A DNA stretch of 64,000 bases from assembly GCA_002286855.1 (NCBI GenBank), contig NRSV01000044.1, forward strand, positions 248,001-312,000. The letters are read 5' to 3'. Source of the stretch: Bipolaris cookei. Lineage: Eukaryota > Ascomycota > Dothideomycetes > Pleosporales > Pleosporaceae. Position 1 is the first letter of the stretch, and every line of letters starts with the position of its first letter. Positions 22,951-33,758 of the stretch are shown piece after piece. The position numbers and the translations under genes are program-made. The notes beneath the pieces were generated by a model. That model was given only the letters and a program-made list of their open reading frames with translations, was not told the origin of the DNA and did no database searches.

Positions 22951-23030
22951 TTGTCTCTTTCCTTATTTAACGGTGCTTCCTTTAGACAAGGGAGCCGAGG
23001 TGTGGTGCTGGAGTGATTAGTCCATCTCAT
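22951..23030 (-). pseudogene. First codons of a Tad1-type LINE ORF2 (rest in gap)
   Basis: An ATG at 23030 opens a frame overlapping the ORF1 stop by 14 bases (ATGAGATGGACTAA) and stays open until the gap. Overlapping or closely coupled ORFs are usual in Tad1-type LINEs. No endonuclease motif is visible in the 26 codons available. Confidence 0.45.
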
Positions 23031-24492
23031 AATCAGCTGTTGGTGTGGCTGTCCTTATCGGGAAGAGTTGGCTCTGTCCTGGTGCCATGGCCGCAGAGCT
23101 GAGGTGGGTAGGCCTCCCGACCGTTTTTTTCCTTTTTCGGCTATCATCAACTTGTGTCCTATGTTCGCTGCTTGCTGTTGTAGAGCTTCCGAAGAAACTC
23201 AGGACAGGCGTGGTGGATCCTGCGGTTGGGGAGGCGCTGCGCTGTATCTGCGTAGTGCGCATGAGCAATTCTTGCTTTTTTTCCTCATTCGCTTTCCGGA
23301 AGCTTTGGTGAGCTTTGCAGTGTCTAGTCATCCAGGCCTTATGACCCTTTGACTTGCAGGCTGCACAGCTGGCTGCTTCGTCGCCCTTCGTTTTGCAGTC
23401 CCTTGTGGAATGGCTGCCTGCGCAGTGTCCGCAGATGTCCTTGGTCGCATTACACACAGATTGGCTGTGGCCCCATTTCCAGCACTTGAAGCATTGTCCG
23501 TCCGTGAGCGATACGTCCCACAGACGGACTGGAAGCCATTCCGCTCCAACCAGTATGCCTTCCCGCACTGCCCTAAGTTGGGATTCCTCTGTGCTGACAC
23601 TCAAGAGGACGGATCCTCTTGTTTGCGTTTTGTTTTCCCGCCTGCTAGCAAGGTTCTTGTCTGTGTATAACCATCGTACTTGTTCGACTCGAAGGTTTCG
23701 GTTTTGTTTGTTGACTTCCCTAATCCACGTGTCGTTTTCGCTGCATTTCTTGTTTTGGATTGAGGTACCAAGATGAATGCCTGATACCATAATCAATTTA
23801 GGTCGTCGGATGATCTTGATGCCATCCGAAACCTGAATGCCTGCTTGTATGATCTGATCCCGTCGCGCTGCGTCCTTGACCACCACCGAGATCTTGTTGG
23901 GCGCTCTTGGATGAGGGATGATTGCCTTTGCATCCGGGATGGCAACCCGGATACGGGCCAACTTTTCTTGCGCCGTTTCAGGCTCAGTGCCCTTGGTTGT
24001 TTCCATCCGTACTTCGATTTTTGCTGGGTGGATAGTGCCTCTCGAGGCCACCTGACTCCAGCTTATCGGCTCTTGACGCGTGGGCGCCTTTGTTGTTGTT
24101 CTGTCCTTCTTTATCCCCTCTTCCAGGCGTGCCTCCATCGCGTCCAATCTCTGGAGTATAGCCTGTATCCCTTCCTTTCCATCTGTTGTTTGGCCCGTTT
24201 TGGGCAATTTGATACGGGCCAGGTTCTGGCCTACCGTTGTTGTTGCCGCGGTGAGTTCGCGGATGATATGGAAGAGGTCCTCTTCGCTGCCAGCATTATT
24301 CACACCCTCGACCGCTCTTTCTGCTACTGATGTCAGCATTTGTTCTTGTTGCCTTATCTGTTTCTCCAGTGTCTCAATCCATTTTTCCGGTAGTTCCGGT
24401 CTTTTACCCTTTGTTGTTGTAGTCGCGTCCTGACGCGTCGCAACCGCGTCAGGTCGACCATCCTCTTCCGTCGTAGATGCACCGCCCGCCAT
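23017..24492 (-). CDS. Tad1-type LINE ORF1 (gag-like, three zinc knuckles)
   Basis: An intact 491-residue protein. The N-terminal third is charged with predicted coiled coil (EKWIETLEKQIRQQEQML, then ILQRLDAMEARLEEGIKK). A central RRM-like region (KISVVVKDAARRDQIIQAGI) is followed near residues 340-410 by three CCHC knuckles: CFKCWKWGHSQSVC, CGHCAGSHSTRDC and CAACKSKGHKAWMTRHC. The last 70 residues are Ser/Thr-rich. ORF1 proteins bind LINE RNA in the ribonucleoprotein. That this ORF has no stops while neighbouring repeats are riddled with them suggests a recent insertion. About 270 bases upstream (24493-24760) are probably its 5' untranslated region. Confidence 0.9.
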   Translation of the reverse strand: MAGGASTTEEDGRPDAVATRQDATTTTKGKRPELPEKWIETLEKQIRQQEQMLTSVAERAVEGVNNAGSEEDLFHIIRELTAATTTVGQNLARIKLPKTGQTTDGKEGIQAILQRLDAMEARLEEGIKKDRTTTKAPTRQEPISWSQVASRGTIHPAKIEVRMETTKGTEPETAQEKLARIRVAIPDAKAIIPHPRAPNKISVVVKDAARRDQIIQAGIQVSDGIKIIRRPKLIMVSGIHLGTSIQNKKCSENDTWIREVNKQNRNLRVEQVRWLYTDKNLASRRENKTQTRGSVLLSVSTEESQLRAVREGILVGAEWLPVRLWDVSLTDGQCFKCWKWGHSQSVCNATKDICGHCAGSHSTRDCKTKGDEAASCAACKSKGHKAWMTRHCKAHQSFRKANEEKKQELLMRTTQIQRSASPTAGSTTPVLSFFGSSTTASSEHRTQVDDSRKRKKTVGRPTHLSSAAMAPGQSQLFPIRTATPTADYEMD

Positions 24493-25225
24493 TGCGAATT
24501 TCGCAATGTGAGTAAGTGCGTTGAATTCGTACAGTCTATTAGGTTAGGTAAACGAGTTTTTGACCAATTTCTGAGACGTTGATAGAATGGTGTTCTTTAG
24601 ATCAAAGCAAATGTATATTTCTTCTTCTTCTTTTATCATTGTTCTTTATAGTTTTGTTCTTTCCTAGCCCAATTGGCCTAGGTGCCATTTTCTTGTTCCT
24701 ACTTTCGTGCTTGTTGGAATCAATTAGGACTCGAACGAGTCCTACTGATAAGCGACACTGATTGGTTGACACGAGCAGTGGCAGAGACGTCGTTGTCCCC
24801 GCTGCTTACCGACTCGTGCGTCTGCGTCCGTGCGCGCAGGCGCTGTAAGTACTGGACACGAAGCAGATACAGCCAATCAATCCGCTTCCTCATTATAGTA
24901 TTGCAGCTGCAAGTTGATTCACGCCGTGATATCTTTATTAGGCCAACACCGATCAGTGCTTCCAAGCAAGCACTGATCGGCAAGGAACATCCGACAGGAG
25001 GGATAGCCTAGAGAAAGGTCTGTCCTAATAAAGAAGCGACTGTTGCCATCAACCCAACCCCCAGGGCGAGGAAGATCGTAGCAGTGCGAAGTACAGGATC
25101 TCGACATCATGCTCCCTCTCCGGGGTAGGCTTGATAGATAGGTCTGCGTCCACCATGCATTTCCACCTGAAGGCACACCGCCTACTATCTCGCAGGCGCA
25201 GGATCGAGCGCGCGAGACGATCAAC
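24493..25225. other. LINE 5' region and unidentified sequence with a perfect hairpin
   Basis: 24493-24760 is probably the 5' UTR of the LINE. At 24950-24981 a 13-bp perfect stem (CCGATCAGTGCTT and its complement, 6-base loop) could form. No gene was recognised. Confidence 0.45.
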
Positions 25226-25527
25226 ATGTCAAAGTATATCAACGTCCAGGATCGCGCCTGGTTTAATGAATGTTACCGACAAGAGTACGCCAACGAGGAC
25301 ATCGTCTAGGGCGTTACTGCTCCCGTTGAGCTAGTTAATACTTATACGCTCGACTGGATCATCTCAGTCGAATAAAGCCCGCTAATTGACGACTTTCTTC
25401 TTGAGAATTTCAAGGAGAGCTTTGAGGACTGGAAGCAGGAGAGATTTACTTCTATGGACAAGCGCATTAGGAAGGCGATGAAGCTACTCTTCATGGAGCG
25501 AAGAGTCTATATTGAGCCATATCATTA
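25226..25527 (+). pseudogene. Unidentified broken coding remnant
   Basis: One frame reads on from ATG 25226 (MSKYINVQDRAWFNECYRQE) through TLDWIISVE and MDKRIRKAMKLLFMERR, broken by three stops at about 25307, 25373 and 25526. The steady frame and protein-like composition suggest a decayed gene or retrotransposon gag, perhaps the upstream part of the copia element at 28501. I cannot assign a family. Confidence 0.35.
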
Positions 25528-25650
25528 GCACGCTCTCGCTGAACAACACACCGATCTCCTGACATTGAGCATCTACCCCAGGTGGCCAGAGAAAGAGCTC
25601 CGCCTTGTGATCATATTTGCCATTGAACAAGTCAAGCTAGAGGTCATTCT

Positions 25651-28400
25651 CAGCTTGCTCGGCTTGATCGTCTTGGTATAATATAGTAGGCAACTAGTTT
25701 TCAAGTTATTGACACCTTTTTGGTGTTGAGTTTTAAACTTTTCGACCTTATTAGTCGGCAATATAATTCATCTAACGTGTCACATTGCTTGTCTTAGGGC
25801 GCCAACAATGCGCCCAGCAATCCTTCTTTATCTACATTTCTCTCATGGTTAGTGTTACTGTCTTTTTTTGCCTCCACGATGAAGCGGGCGCGTGAATCCT
25901 ACAAGACTTTCAGTCATAAACGCATCAAAGAAGCCCAACTACCAAAGCAGCAGCTACCTCTCAATCCACCATTTCGCTGCCAAAATTTGAGTCGCAATTT
26001 CGAGACTTACGACCGGAATCCGCGATCGCTGCACCCACTGTCGACGGCAGCCAAGCTGCCACAGAAGCCTCAGCAGATAACGATGGAGCTGGATGGGATA
26101 CAAGTCTGGACGCCCGCTTAGACGACTATACTGGGTTGGACTGCGCGCACATTCCAAAGTATACGATCACGTTAGATCCGCCGTCAAACCGCAGAAGCTG
26201 GGCGTTTGATCACGGGTATCGTGTTGTTCTCCGCCGCAATCCCAGCCAGATATACTGGGTCTGTCATGATTGTTATCAACGCAAGAAGATCAACATTAAT
26301 AACAGAGGAGTATACCTTGTTACAGACACTGTATCTACAGCAGCTCGCCATTTCAAAACTCACTCAATTCTGGCCAGCTGGCAAGCAACCAGAGCCAGCC
26401 AAAGTATCCCGTCTCCGCCAGGTAATCCTCAACAGCAAACTCAGCCTCAGCCAGGAGCTTGCCAACCATTTATCTGGCTTTGATATCCATGCTTTTCGAT
26501 CTGCTGCTAGTACATGGCTTCTTGCAAACAACCACCCACTCCGTGAGCTTGAAACTCCAGCTTTTCGCCTCATGCTTGAGGCTGCTAATCCCGACGCTGC
26601 CCACGCGATCTGGACTTCGCGGAAAAGCGTTGCTCGATACGTTTTACGGGTATATGGGCATTGTAAGCCACGGATTAGTAGAGCTTTGTTGCAGTCGTTA
26701 AGCAAGATACATATAAGCTTTGATTTGTGGACAACCAAAGGCGGCAAGCGCGGCTTTCTTGGAATTGTCGCCCGCTTTGTAAACACGGATGGCAAGCTCG
26801 TTGACCTGCCTATTGCGCTGCCTCAGTTAACAGGCGCTCATAGTAGTGCAAATCTCGCTAATGCTGTACACAAAACTCTACTAGAGTTTGGCATTACTAG
26901 CACAAACGTCGGCTACTTTGTCACTGACAACGCGGCAAACGATGATACTGCTATAGCAGTGCTTGCTACTCAGCTTGGGTTTAAAGCAAATGATCGTCGC
27001 CTCCACTGTGGTTCCCACATAATTAATCTAGTCGGCCAGATGTTGCTTTAGGGCAACAACAGCGACGCTTTCAACAATGATCCTTCAAAACATACCAATG
27101 AGGAGAAATACATGGGGGATTGGCGGCGTGAGGGACCTCTTGGCTTGCTTCTCTAGATCATTGCCTACATCAAAACGCCTCAGCAAGTTGAGCTGTTTGA
27201 ACGCTGTCAGCGCTGAGCTCACCAGGATTTGCTTCAAGATGCTGCCAGCGTTGATTTCAAGATCCAAGAGATTGTTAAGTCTATTGTTTCACGGTGAATT
27301 CTTTTTACTCTGCTTTCAAGCGCGCTGTTAGTCTGCAGGGTGCTCTCAATTTCTGCGTCGCACACTACATCACTCGCCTCCAAGACAGCGACGTGATAGC
27401 GCTTGCTCACGGCAAAAAGTTAGAAAATGCTCCTAGCTGGGTGAGATCAAATGGGCTTACATCTGATGATTGGGGCGTAGTTACAGAGTATCTAGAGGTC
27501 CTCAAGCCGCTAAAATCAGCTACGAAACGACTGGAGGGTCGCGGCACTTCTGGTGGGTATGGAGCAATTGCTGAAGTGATCCCAGTCTTTGAGTATATCT
27601 TGAAAGAGTATGAAGATTGTGCTGCTACGTACGCCTCCGTCGATTACAACGCCCACGAGGCACCGGAGGATCACATGGCGATCAACTTGAAAGCCGCTTG
27701 GACGAAGCTTAGCAATCACTATAGCAAACTCGATGAGTCACCGGCTTACTACATAGCTATTATACTCCATCCGCGCTACAAGAAGCTGCTTGGTCGCCTC
27801 TGGGTGATAAGCCGGTGTGGCTTTATAACAACAAGGTTTTTGAGCGTTTATGGGAGGTATATAATGGATCGCGTGTAACACCTCAAGCTGCTACAATTAC
27901 TACAACCCACCGCTCAAATGAGATTGACGATATTATCGACAGCTATATTGATCCCGAGCAAGCAAGCGCTAATGATAGCGAGTTGGACGAGTATAACCAA
28001 TGGAAACTGCGGGAGCCGATCGCTGCGCTGCAAAGGGTACCTACGACGCTGATAACCTAGTGGAATACTGGTTAAAACTACAACATCAGTACCCTAACCT
28101 AAGCCGGCTTGTGATTGACGTATTGTCGATACCAGCTTCAAGCTGCGACTGCGAGCTCATGTTTAGTGAACTTGGTGATCTGTTGGGGTCACGGAGGCGG
28201 AAACCTGGACCCCAATTACTGGCTGCCATGCAGTGCGTACGTCGGTGGATGAGAACTGGATTTGGGGACAATGGTTTCAGCAGCTGCACCTTTTCTACAG
28301 GCACGGTCACTGATAATACGCTCGATGAAGTATATGAGTTGCCTAATTGAGTACTTGACATTTAAAAATCGTCAAGCCGAGCAAGCCAACAAGCTAGAAA
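25651..28400 (+). mobile_element. hAT-family DNA transposon, degenerate
   Basis: Its extent is set by GCTTGCTCGGCTTGA at 25653-25667 and its inverse at 28372-28386, around a broken hAT transposase. Further GCTTGGCTGGCTTG copies at 28400-28490 may be subterminal repeats, so the true right end could be near 28490. No clear 8-bp target duplication was found. Confidence 0.6.
25906..28350 (+). pseudogene. Broken hAT transposase (BED finger, RNase H-like core, dimerisation domain)
   Basis: In order: an N-terminal Ser/Thr-rich part; a BED-type zinc finger in one frame (WVCHDCYQRKKI..HFKTH, about 26258-26360); after a frameshift near 26380, the catalytic region (SFDLWTTKGGKRGFLGIV; VGYFVTDNAANDDTAI; LHCGSHIINLVGQML to 27051); then several frame changes (REGPLGLL, VSLQGALNFC); and finally the C-terminal hAT dimerisation domain (NLVEYWLKLQHQYPNLSRLV..SSCDCELMFSELGDL, about 28060-28290). 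At least four frameshifts or stops make it non-functional. Domain order is as in fungal hAT elements. Confidence 0.85.
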
Positions 28401-28500
28401 GACTAAAATGAACAAGCCAGCCAAGCCTCAACATTAGAACAGATAAACCGGCCAATCCGATACCCTCAGCTTGGCTGGCTTGTTCGTTGGCAAGTCTGGC

Positions 28501-29654
28501 ACGCAGTTACAGGCGTTGACCTGTACGGCAACGACTCGCCTTTAGAGGAGACTCACCTGTTCACCTTCTATAGCCACTACGGCGAGAACACCTTTCAAGG
28601 CATCATGTCAGACACAGGCGCCGGAGGCGTATCGATAGCCGGCGAGACACAGGTCAAGGCACTATAACGCTGTTACACGGGGTTTGGTGCTAATACTTCT
28701 CTGAGCTCGATCCGGGTTAGGGCGAGTAGGAATGGGTGACTAGCTCCGTGAGAGTTGTCTGGCGATTCGTAGTGGCAAGGAATTATGGATGTAACCGGAG
28801 GTTTTTGACAAATACTAATCTATATTGCTATAGACTAACAAATAACAATCCTGTTAAGTAAAGATACTAGTAAGAAAGTACAATTTGAGTTGACCACAAC
28901 GAGAGTAATAATGAAACCCATCCATCCTTATATCCTCATTGCTTCCAGTCCTGCCATCCCAAGGCGCCCTGCCATCCCTTGGATGGTTGCTCTTGGCGGG
29001 ATGGCACATCACGTGACCTGGCCCCGCGATGATCATTACCTTCTGACGTGGACGTCCTTAGGCCTTCGGCCATCTCGTCACTTGTCAAGGAGAGGATCCT
29101 TTTGTTACTTGTAACAAACGCCTAATGCCCTCAGTCTATATTGACAGGGCAAAGGCAGATAGCCATTGCATAAAAGCCGGAGATAAGCCAGAGTGTGTCT
29201 CACTGGGCGACTTAAATGTAAGCACATCTTTTGGCCAGAATGACTTCGCCATCGTGCCTACAAACACGCCGTTCCTGCTATGCCTAGCAAACATGGACCG
29301 CCACAACATCTACCTTGATAACGTTGACAACGTCCTCGTTCACCAGGGGAAGAAATATCTTATCTTTCGCAAGTGAGGCCACCCAGGACTGCTGCTTGAC
29401 GAGGAGCAGACTGCCGTCCACCATCTTACTGAGACTGAGCTGCGCCAGCTACACCGGAGATTGGGACACCCAGCAGCAGATCACCTCTATAGGCTGCTTT
29501 AGAAGACAGGGCACGAAGACGTTAATAAGACTATTCTTAAGAAGATCGAGAAACGCTGCCACCAGTGCCAGCTACATAGCAAGGCACCTAGCCGCTTTAG
29601 ATTCACAGTCCATGACGACGTCAACTTCAACTTCCGAGTGATCGTCGACATCAT
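28501..29654 (+). pseudogene. Copia-type retrotransposon pol fragment, interrupted by an inverted LTR
   Basis: 28501-28670 encodes an aspartic-protease segment (FQGIMSDTGAGGVSIAGE, catalytic DTGA). The frame resumes after the LTR at 29122 with LMPSVYIDRAKAD, then LLCLANMDRHNIYLDN, then the GAG-pre-integrase zinc region LHRRLGHPAADHLYRLL..CHQC (about 29446-29573), and stops at 29654 where a second LTR begins. If the 446-bp LTR and one AACGC are removed, the two halves join in frame. Stops (TAA in place of CAA at the joint, TGA in place of TGG at about 29374, TAG at about 29503) are all C-to-T or G-to-A changes. Integrase core and reverse transcriptase are missing. Confidence 0.85.
28671..29116 (-). 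repeat. Solo LTR, copia-type family 1, inserted antisense in a copia pol
   Basis: 446 bp, flanked by the perfect duplication AACGC (28666-28670, 29117-29121). It is the near-identical reverse complement of the LTR at 29655-30100; the same short translated stretches occur on opposite strands. It interrupts the protease-to-integrase region of an older copia fragment. Confidence 0.92.
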
Positions 29655-30100
29655 TGTTACAAGTAACAAAAGGATCCTCTCCTTGACAAGTGACGAGATG
29701 GCCGAAGGCCTAAGGACGTCCACGTCAGAAGGTAATGATCATCGCGGGGCCAGGTCACGTGATGTGCCATCCCGCCAAGAGCAACCATCCAAGGGATGGC
29801 AGGGCGCCTTGGGATGGCAGGACTGGAAGCAATGAGGATATAAGGATGGATGGGTTTCATTATTACTCTCGTTGTGGTCAACTCAAATTGTACTTTCTTA
29901 CTAGTATCTTTACTTAACAGGATTGTTATTTGTTAGTCTATAGCAATATAGATTAGTATTTGTCAAAAACCTCCGGTTACATCCATAATTCCTTGCCACT
30001 ACGAATCGCCAGACAACTCTCACGGAGCTAGTCACCCATTCCTACTCGCCCTAACCCGGATCGAGCTCAGAGAAGTATTAGCACCAAACCCCGTGTAACA
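29655..30100 (+). repeat. LTR, copia-type family 1, direct orientation
   Basis: 446 bp, TGTTACAAGTAACA..CCCCGTGTAACA. The flanks are ATCAT and ACAAA, so there is no target duplication. It directly abuts the copia pol fragment, and may have arisen by recombination between elements rather than by simple insertion. Confidence 0.88.
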
Positions 30101-30520
30101 ACAAAATAACATGGACGTTGATCCGTGACGACTTTAGGACGTGTGAGACGATTAAGTTGCTGGAGTTCTGCCTAGGTTCTGTGTGAATCTGCACGTATTT
30201 TCAATATGAATTATATTTGCTATTCTGCACAGAGGTAGTAAGCTATTCGTAGAAGGGTTTTAGACTAAACTCATATACATTCGAATGCGCTGGGTTCCAA
30301 GATGTGCTTGGGAAGGATCATCCAACTACTCGTGCATGTCACCAACACTATGCAAAAGCGCTTGCATTAGAGCAGAAGGGTAAGCCTAGCCTTTGTCTCC
30401 TATTATAGTAGATAGCAGTGCGAGGGTACGTACAGACAAAGATTCAAAACTGTTACGAGGGCTAGCAAAGTGTCAGACTTAATGAGATATCACACGATTG
30501 TAATGAGTGTTGATGAGGGT
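30101..30520. other. Unassigned sequence between an LTR and a LINE tail
   Basis: Short open stretches only; AT-rich, presumably decayed transposon DNA. No family was recognised. Confidence 0.45.
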
Positions 30521-30529
30521 TATTATTAA

Positions 30530-30680
30530 TTCCATTTATAGTCCTGTATCAGCCGTTGGCTATGTAAGACTTTGGCCAAAGGCCGTTCTATCTAGTTCTT
30601 ATTTACTATTTGGAAGTTTCTGCTGTAGAGTGTAGCTAGGGTGCTTCGGCCTTTATCTAGCTCAGCTATGTTGATGAGGG
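30530..30680 (-). repeat. 5'-truncated LINE 3' end
   Basis: Reverse of the tail seen at 48300-48500: it contains GCTATGTAAGACTTTGGCCA, AGGCCGTTCTAT and GGCCTTTATCTAG in the same order as the copy at 20666-20830. Confidence 0.65.
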
Positions 30681-30847
30681 TTGACTATTCAATAAATTGT
30701 CTATTCCGTGTGTCCTGTATGCCTAGCATTCTAACGCTTTATTACTACAACTTTTGAAATTGTATCTTCGAATTACCCTTACGATTATCTACCCTAAGAA
30801 CCAACGTACAGAGATTGACGTAGTGACGTTGGTAGATTAGCGCAACT

Positions 30848-31560
30848 AAGCACGAGCGAGTCATGCTCAACCTTGGCCGCTAGCTGTGTGGCTCAACCTC
30901 AGCCACGTCGGGAGTCTAGGAATTCAGGATCAGTGCTGACAGAGTACCGCTAAACTGTTTGCAGCTTTTCCATACGCCTCGCGCCTCCGCTGTCAATCCT
31001 GCTCCTAAGAGTAATAGGCCTCCACAACAGCGCCACACCCTAAGACACCGTAGTACTATCCCTCCACGTGTGGTGGAAAACCCAGCGTGCCCGCATGCCA
31101 CCCATAGTCTTCACCACAACAAACGCAGCCACGGCTAATAAATGTGCAGAATCTCGGGATAGAGACCTTTACTCTTAAGTATCCTCTACGTATCATCTCT
31201 TTGCAAGGCGACTCTTGCGTGGCCAGCAATACCACAATTAGCTGCGGGCGTGTACGGCAGCCCCGGCTCGGTCAGCCTCGGTTGCGCCAGAGGTTGTGTG
31301 TATACAGCTGAGAGTCTGTAAAGTTATATAAAGATATATCAAGATTGTATCCCAAGCGATGTGCTACAGTATCCTTAGTCGTGGCGCTGTTGTGCAGGTA
31401 TCTTGATCTGTAGAGCAGGATTGACAACCGAGGCGCGCTACTTTGCAAATCGTACGGAAATGCTGTAAAGAGCTTAATAGTATACTATCAGCGCTGATGT
31501 CAAACCCTTGTCCCGCTAGCCACGCTAGCGGCTAAGGTTAAGCATGACTCGCTCGCGCTT
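30848..31560. mobile_element. Non-autonomous foldback element with long imperfect inverted ends
   Basis: A terminal stretch of 37 bases (AAGCACGAGCGAGTCATGCT.. at 30848-30884) is inverted at 31524-31560 with a few, mostly transition, differences. Weaker complementarity continues inward to about 110 bases (CAGTGCTGA..TTTCC). The 713-bp unit has no transposase. Target duplication is unclear and the superfamily unassigned. Confidence 0.6.
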
Positions 31561-31902
31561 GAATATATGTTTAGACGTCGCACTAAAATCCACGCGTGCC
31601 TATTCTTAGAGCGAATGATGATGTTATGGGCGGAGAGGCCTGGCTAACGAGTATGCATTCACCTATCGTACAGAAGTAGAAAGATAAGGAAGGTAAGAGA
31701 AACTACGTACAAGACCTTCTTATGCTTCTTCTTACTTCGTCGCGTGTCCGTACGAAGGAAGGATCACGTGGCTTCAAGTCATGTGACCCTCTGGTAGACT
31801 ACTTAGGCGCAGCCCTTTACAGATGATTAGTAGAGGTAGTTAGAGGCTAATACATAGTCCTACTATAGTATAGAAATTAGCATAGAGTAATTAATATAGA
31901 TA
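31561..31902. other. Gene-free stretch between two transposons
   Basis: AT-rich DNA with no recognised gene, ending at the TA target site of the next element. Confidence 0.5.
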
Positions 31903-33748
31903 ACGTACCCCACGGCTTCGCGGGACACTTTTGCCAAGCCCTCACCAAAACCACCACATTATGGCCCAAAACAGCCCACTTTGGACCTGTATAGTGCAAA
32001 GCAATATAAGATATTATTCTAAGTCTACTTCTACTACCTACTTGCACGTTCGTGCATTATGTCTAGTCTTATTGCACCGTCCACACCGCCTTTGAGATGG
32101 TTCACCTACTTCAGCGCGTTTCTGCTTCTTTGACTTCTTCCCATCACTACGCGCTCTAAAGTCTTGAAGAGCGGATAAACGCGCCCCATCTTCAACTGTC
32201 AGGATCCCCTCTGCCTGAACCCGCTTTCTTTTATGCGACTTTCGTCGCGTTGCGGCCTTATTTACTGCCTTAAGCTTAGCGATCTCCTTTTGCGCTAACA
32301 CTAACTTGTGCGCGATAATAGCTGCCCCCTTTGAGACCTTCTCAAAGGCCTCCACGATAGACGTTGGCGAGCTATTCGTATACCTTTGAATACTCTGCTT
32401 CACCAGCGTCGATTGCGACCCTAATTCAAGGGTATTGCTGGGGGTTTGCGACACCCAGGGCTGGTTGTCGACAGGTAGGGGTGATAGAGTGCGCAACTAG
32501 ACATTAAGAGCGGATATAACCCGTTCTAGGTTAAATAGAACTAATCTAGCGCCTCGAAACCCTCCTTGGACATTGCTAGAAGTAAATGGGGCGTCAAAAG
32601 CCCGCTTAAAGCAAGACAGGAACTCTTATTTGGTGACGTGGCTGATCTGGCAGCGTATAAGCGATTCGACTTAGCATCTATAGGCCTGCTTCAAAGGGGC
32701 AAAACAGCCCACATCAAGGGGCTGTAAGAGGTGAGATGACTGCGGAGGCATGCAAATAGTAATAATAGAGTTATATTTGCAGTATTTTTTGGAAATCTAG
32801 CGAGTTGTGGCTCTCATGGCCGTCAATAATGAGCAGGCGGTTAGCGCTAACCTTCTTCGTCTTTGTATGCTCATTAAAGTGCTTTAGCTATGCAAGACTG
32901 AGCACATTAGTCATCTAGCCATTCTTAGAGACTCTAATAACCTAGTCCTGGGGTATATCGCCGTCCTTGTACCAGCTTAAGAGGTGGTGACGCGCCTTGA
33001 GGATGATGAAGGGCGGAATCGCCCACCCGGTCGCATTGATGCCCTGGATGACCGTCGCCCACTCTCTATTGCCAGGCTGGATAGTCTTTAGTCGTCCACG
33101 TCTCTCTGACGCTGTAACGACTGCTCTAGGGGCAATCTGGCCCATCATAAAGCCGGTCTCGTCAAAGTTATACGTGTCGTCGTCCTGGATACCATGCTTG
33201 GCTTTTATGTTGGCTACTAGGTCAAACCAGGCTTAGATAGTCTTGAGATCTTCACAGAGGGCTCTCTTGTGGTCGTACTTGCGATTAAAACTCGTCACAA
33301 GCTCGGATCGACGTTTGACGAACGTACTAGGCCAGTTTTATCTAGCCTAGTCTAGATTACGCTCAGCGCGTAAGGAATTGGCCATATTAGCCACGTCTGC
33401 GAGTCTTAGAGGAAATCCATGCGTAACTAGCTCAAGTACATGTTTAATAACCACGTCCTCCTTAAGCTTAGTAAGACTCTTTAATTTAGGCCAGCGATCC
33501 CCCTGTGGAGTCTGTCCTACGCGTCGTCGACTTAGTGTTAATAGAGTCACGTTAAAGATAGCTGCAGCGCGTCGTAGAGAGAAATTCGCGTCTTGTTTAA
33601 GAGCTTAGAGAGCAAGCTGTATTTGACATTCACTAGAGGGCTCTATCTACTATTGTTGTTGCGACATTGGGGTAGGGTAGGTGTTTTGGTGAGGGCTTGG
33701 CAAAAGCGAGCAACGAACCCGTGTGAGCAACGAACCCGTGGGGTACGT
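31903..33748 (-). mobile_element. Pogo-C DNA transposon, degenerate but full-length
   Basis: 1846 bp between TA at 31901-31902 and 33749-33750. Ends are ACGTACCCCACGG..TTTTGCCAAGCCCTCACCAAAAC at the left and, read inward, ACGTACCCCACGGGTTCGTT at the right. The right side keeps a doubled GGGTTCGTTGCTC subterminal unit, analogous to the doubled GGGCGAGTCGGT unit in the copy at 5101-7426. The right TA overlaps the target site of the MULE that follows. Confidence 0.88.
32038..33640 (-). pseudogene. Broken Pogo-C transposase
   Basis: Minus-strand fragments in order: a helix-turn-helix region (LRRAAAIFNVTLLTLSRRRV), a DNA-binding segment ending SLRAERN, catalytic block 1 YNFDETGFMMG (about 33160), PGNREWATVIQGINATGWAI, block 2 LLIIDGHESHNS (about 32830), and a tail with basic coiled coil and zinc knuckle RCGRCNKTRHNARTC ending at 32038. 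Many stops interrupt, mostly at codons where the relatives have CAG, CAA or TGG. Confidence 0.85.
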
Positions 33749-33758
33749 TATCTAGAGA

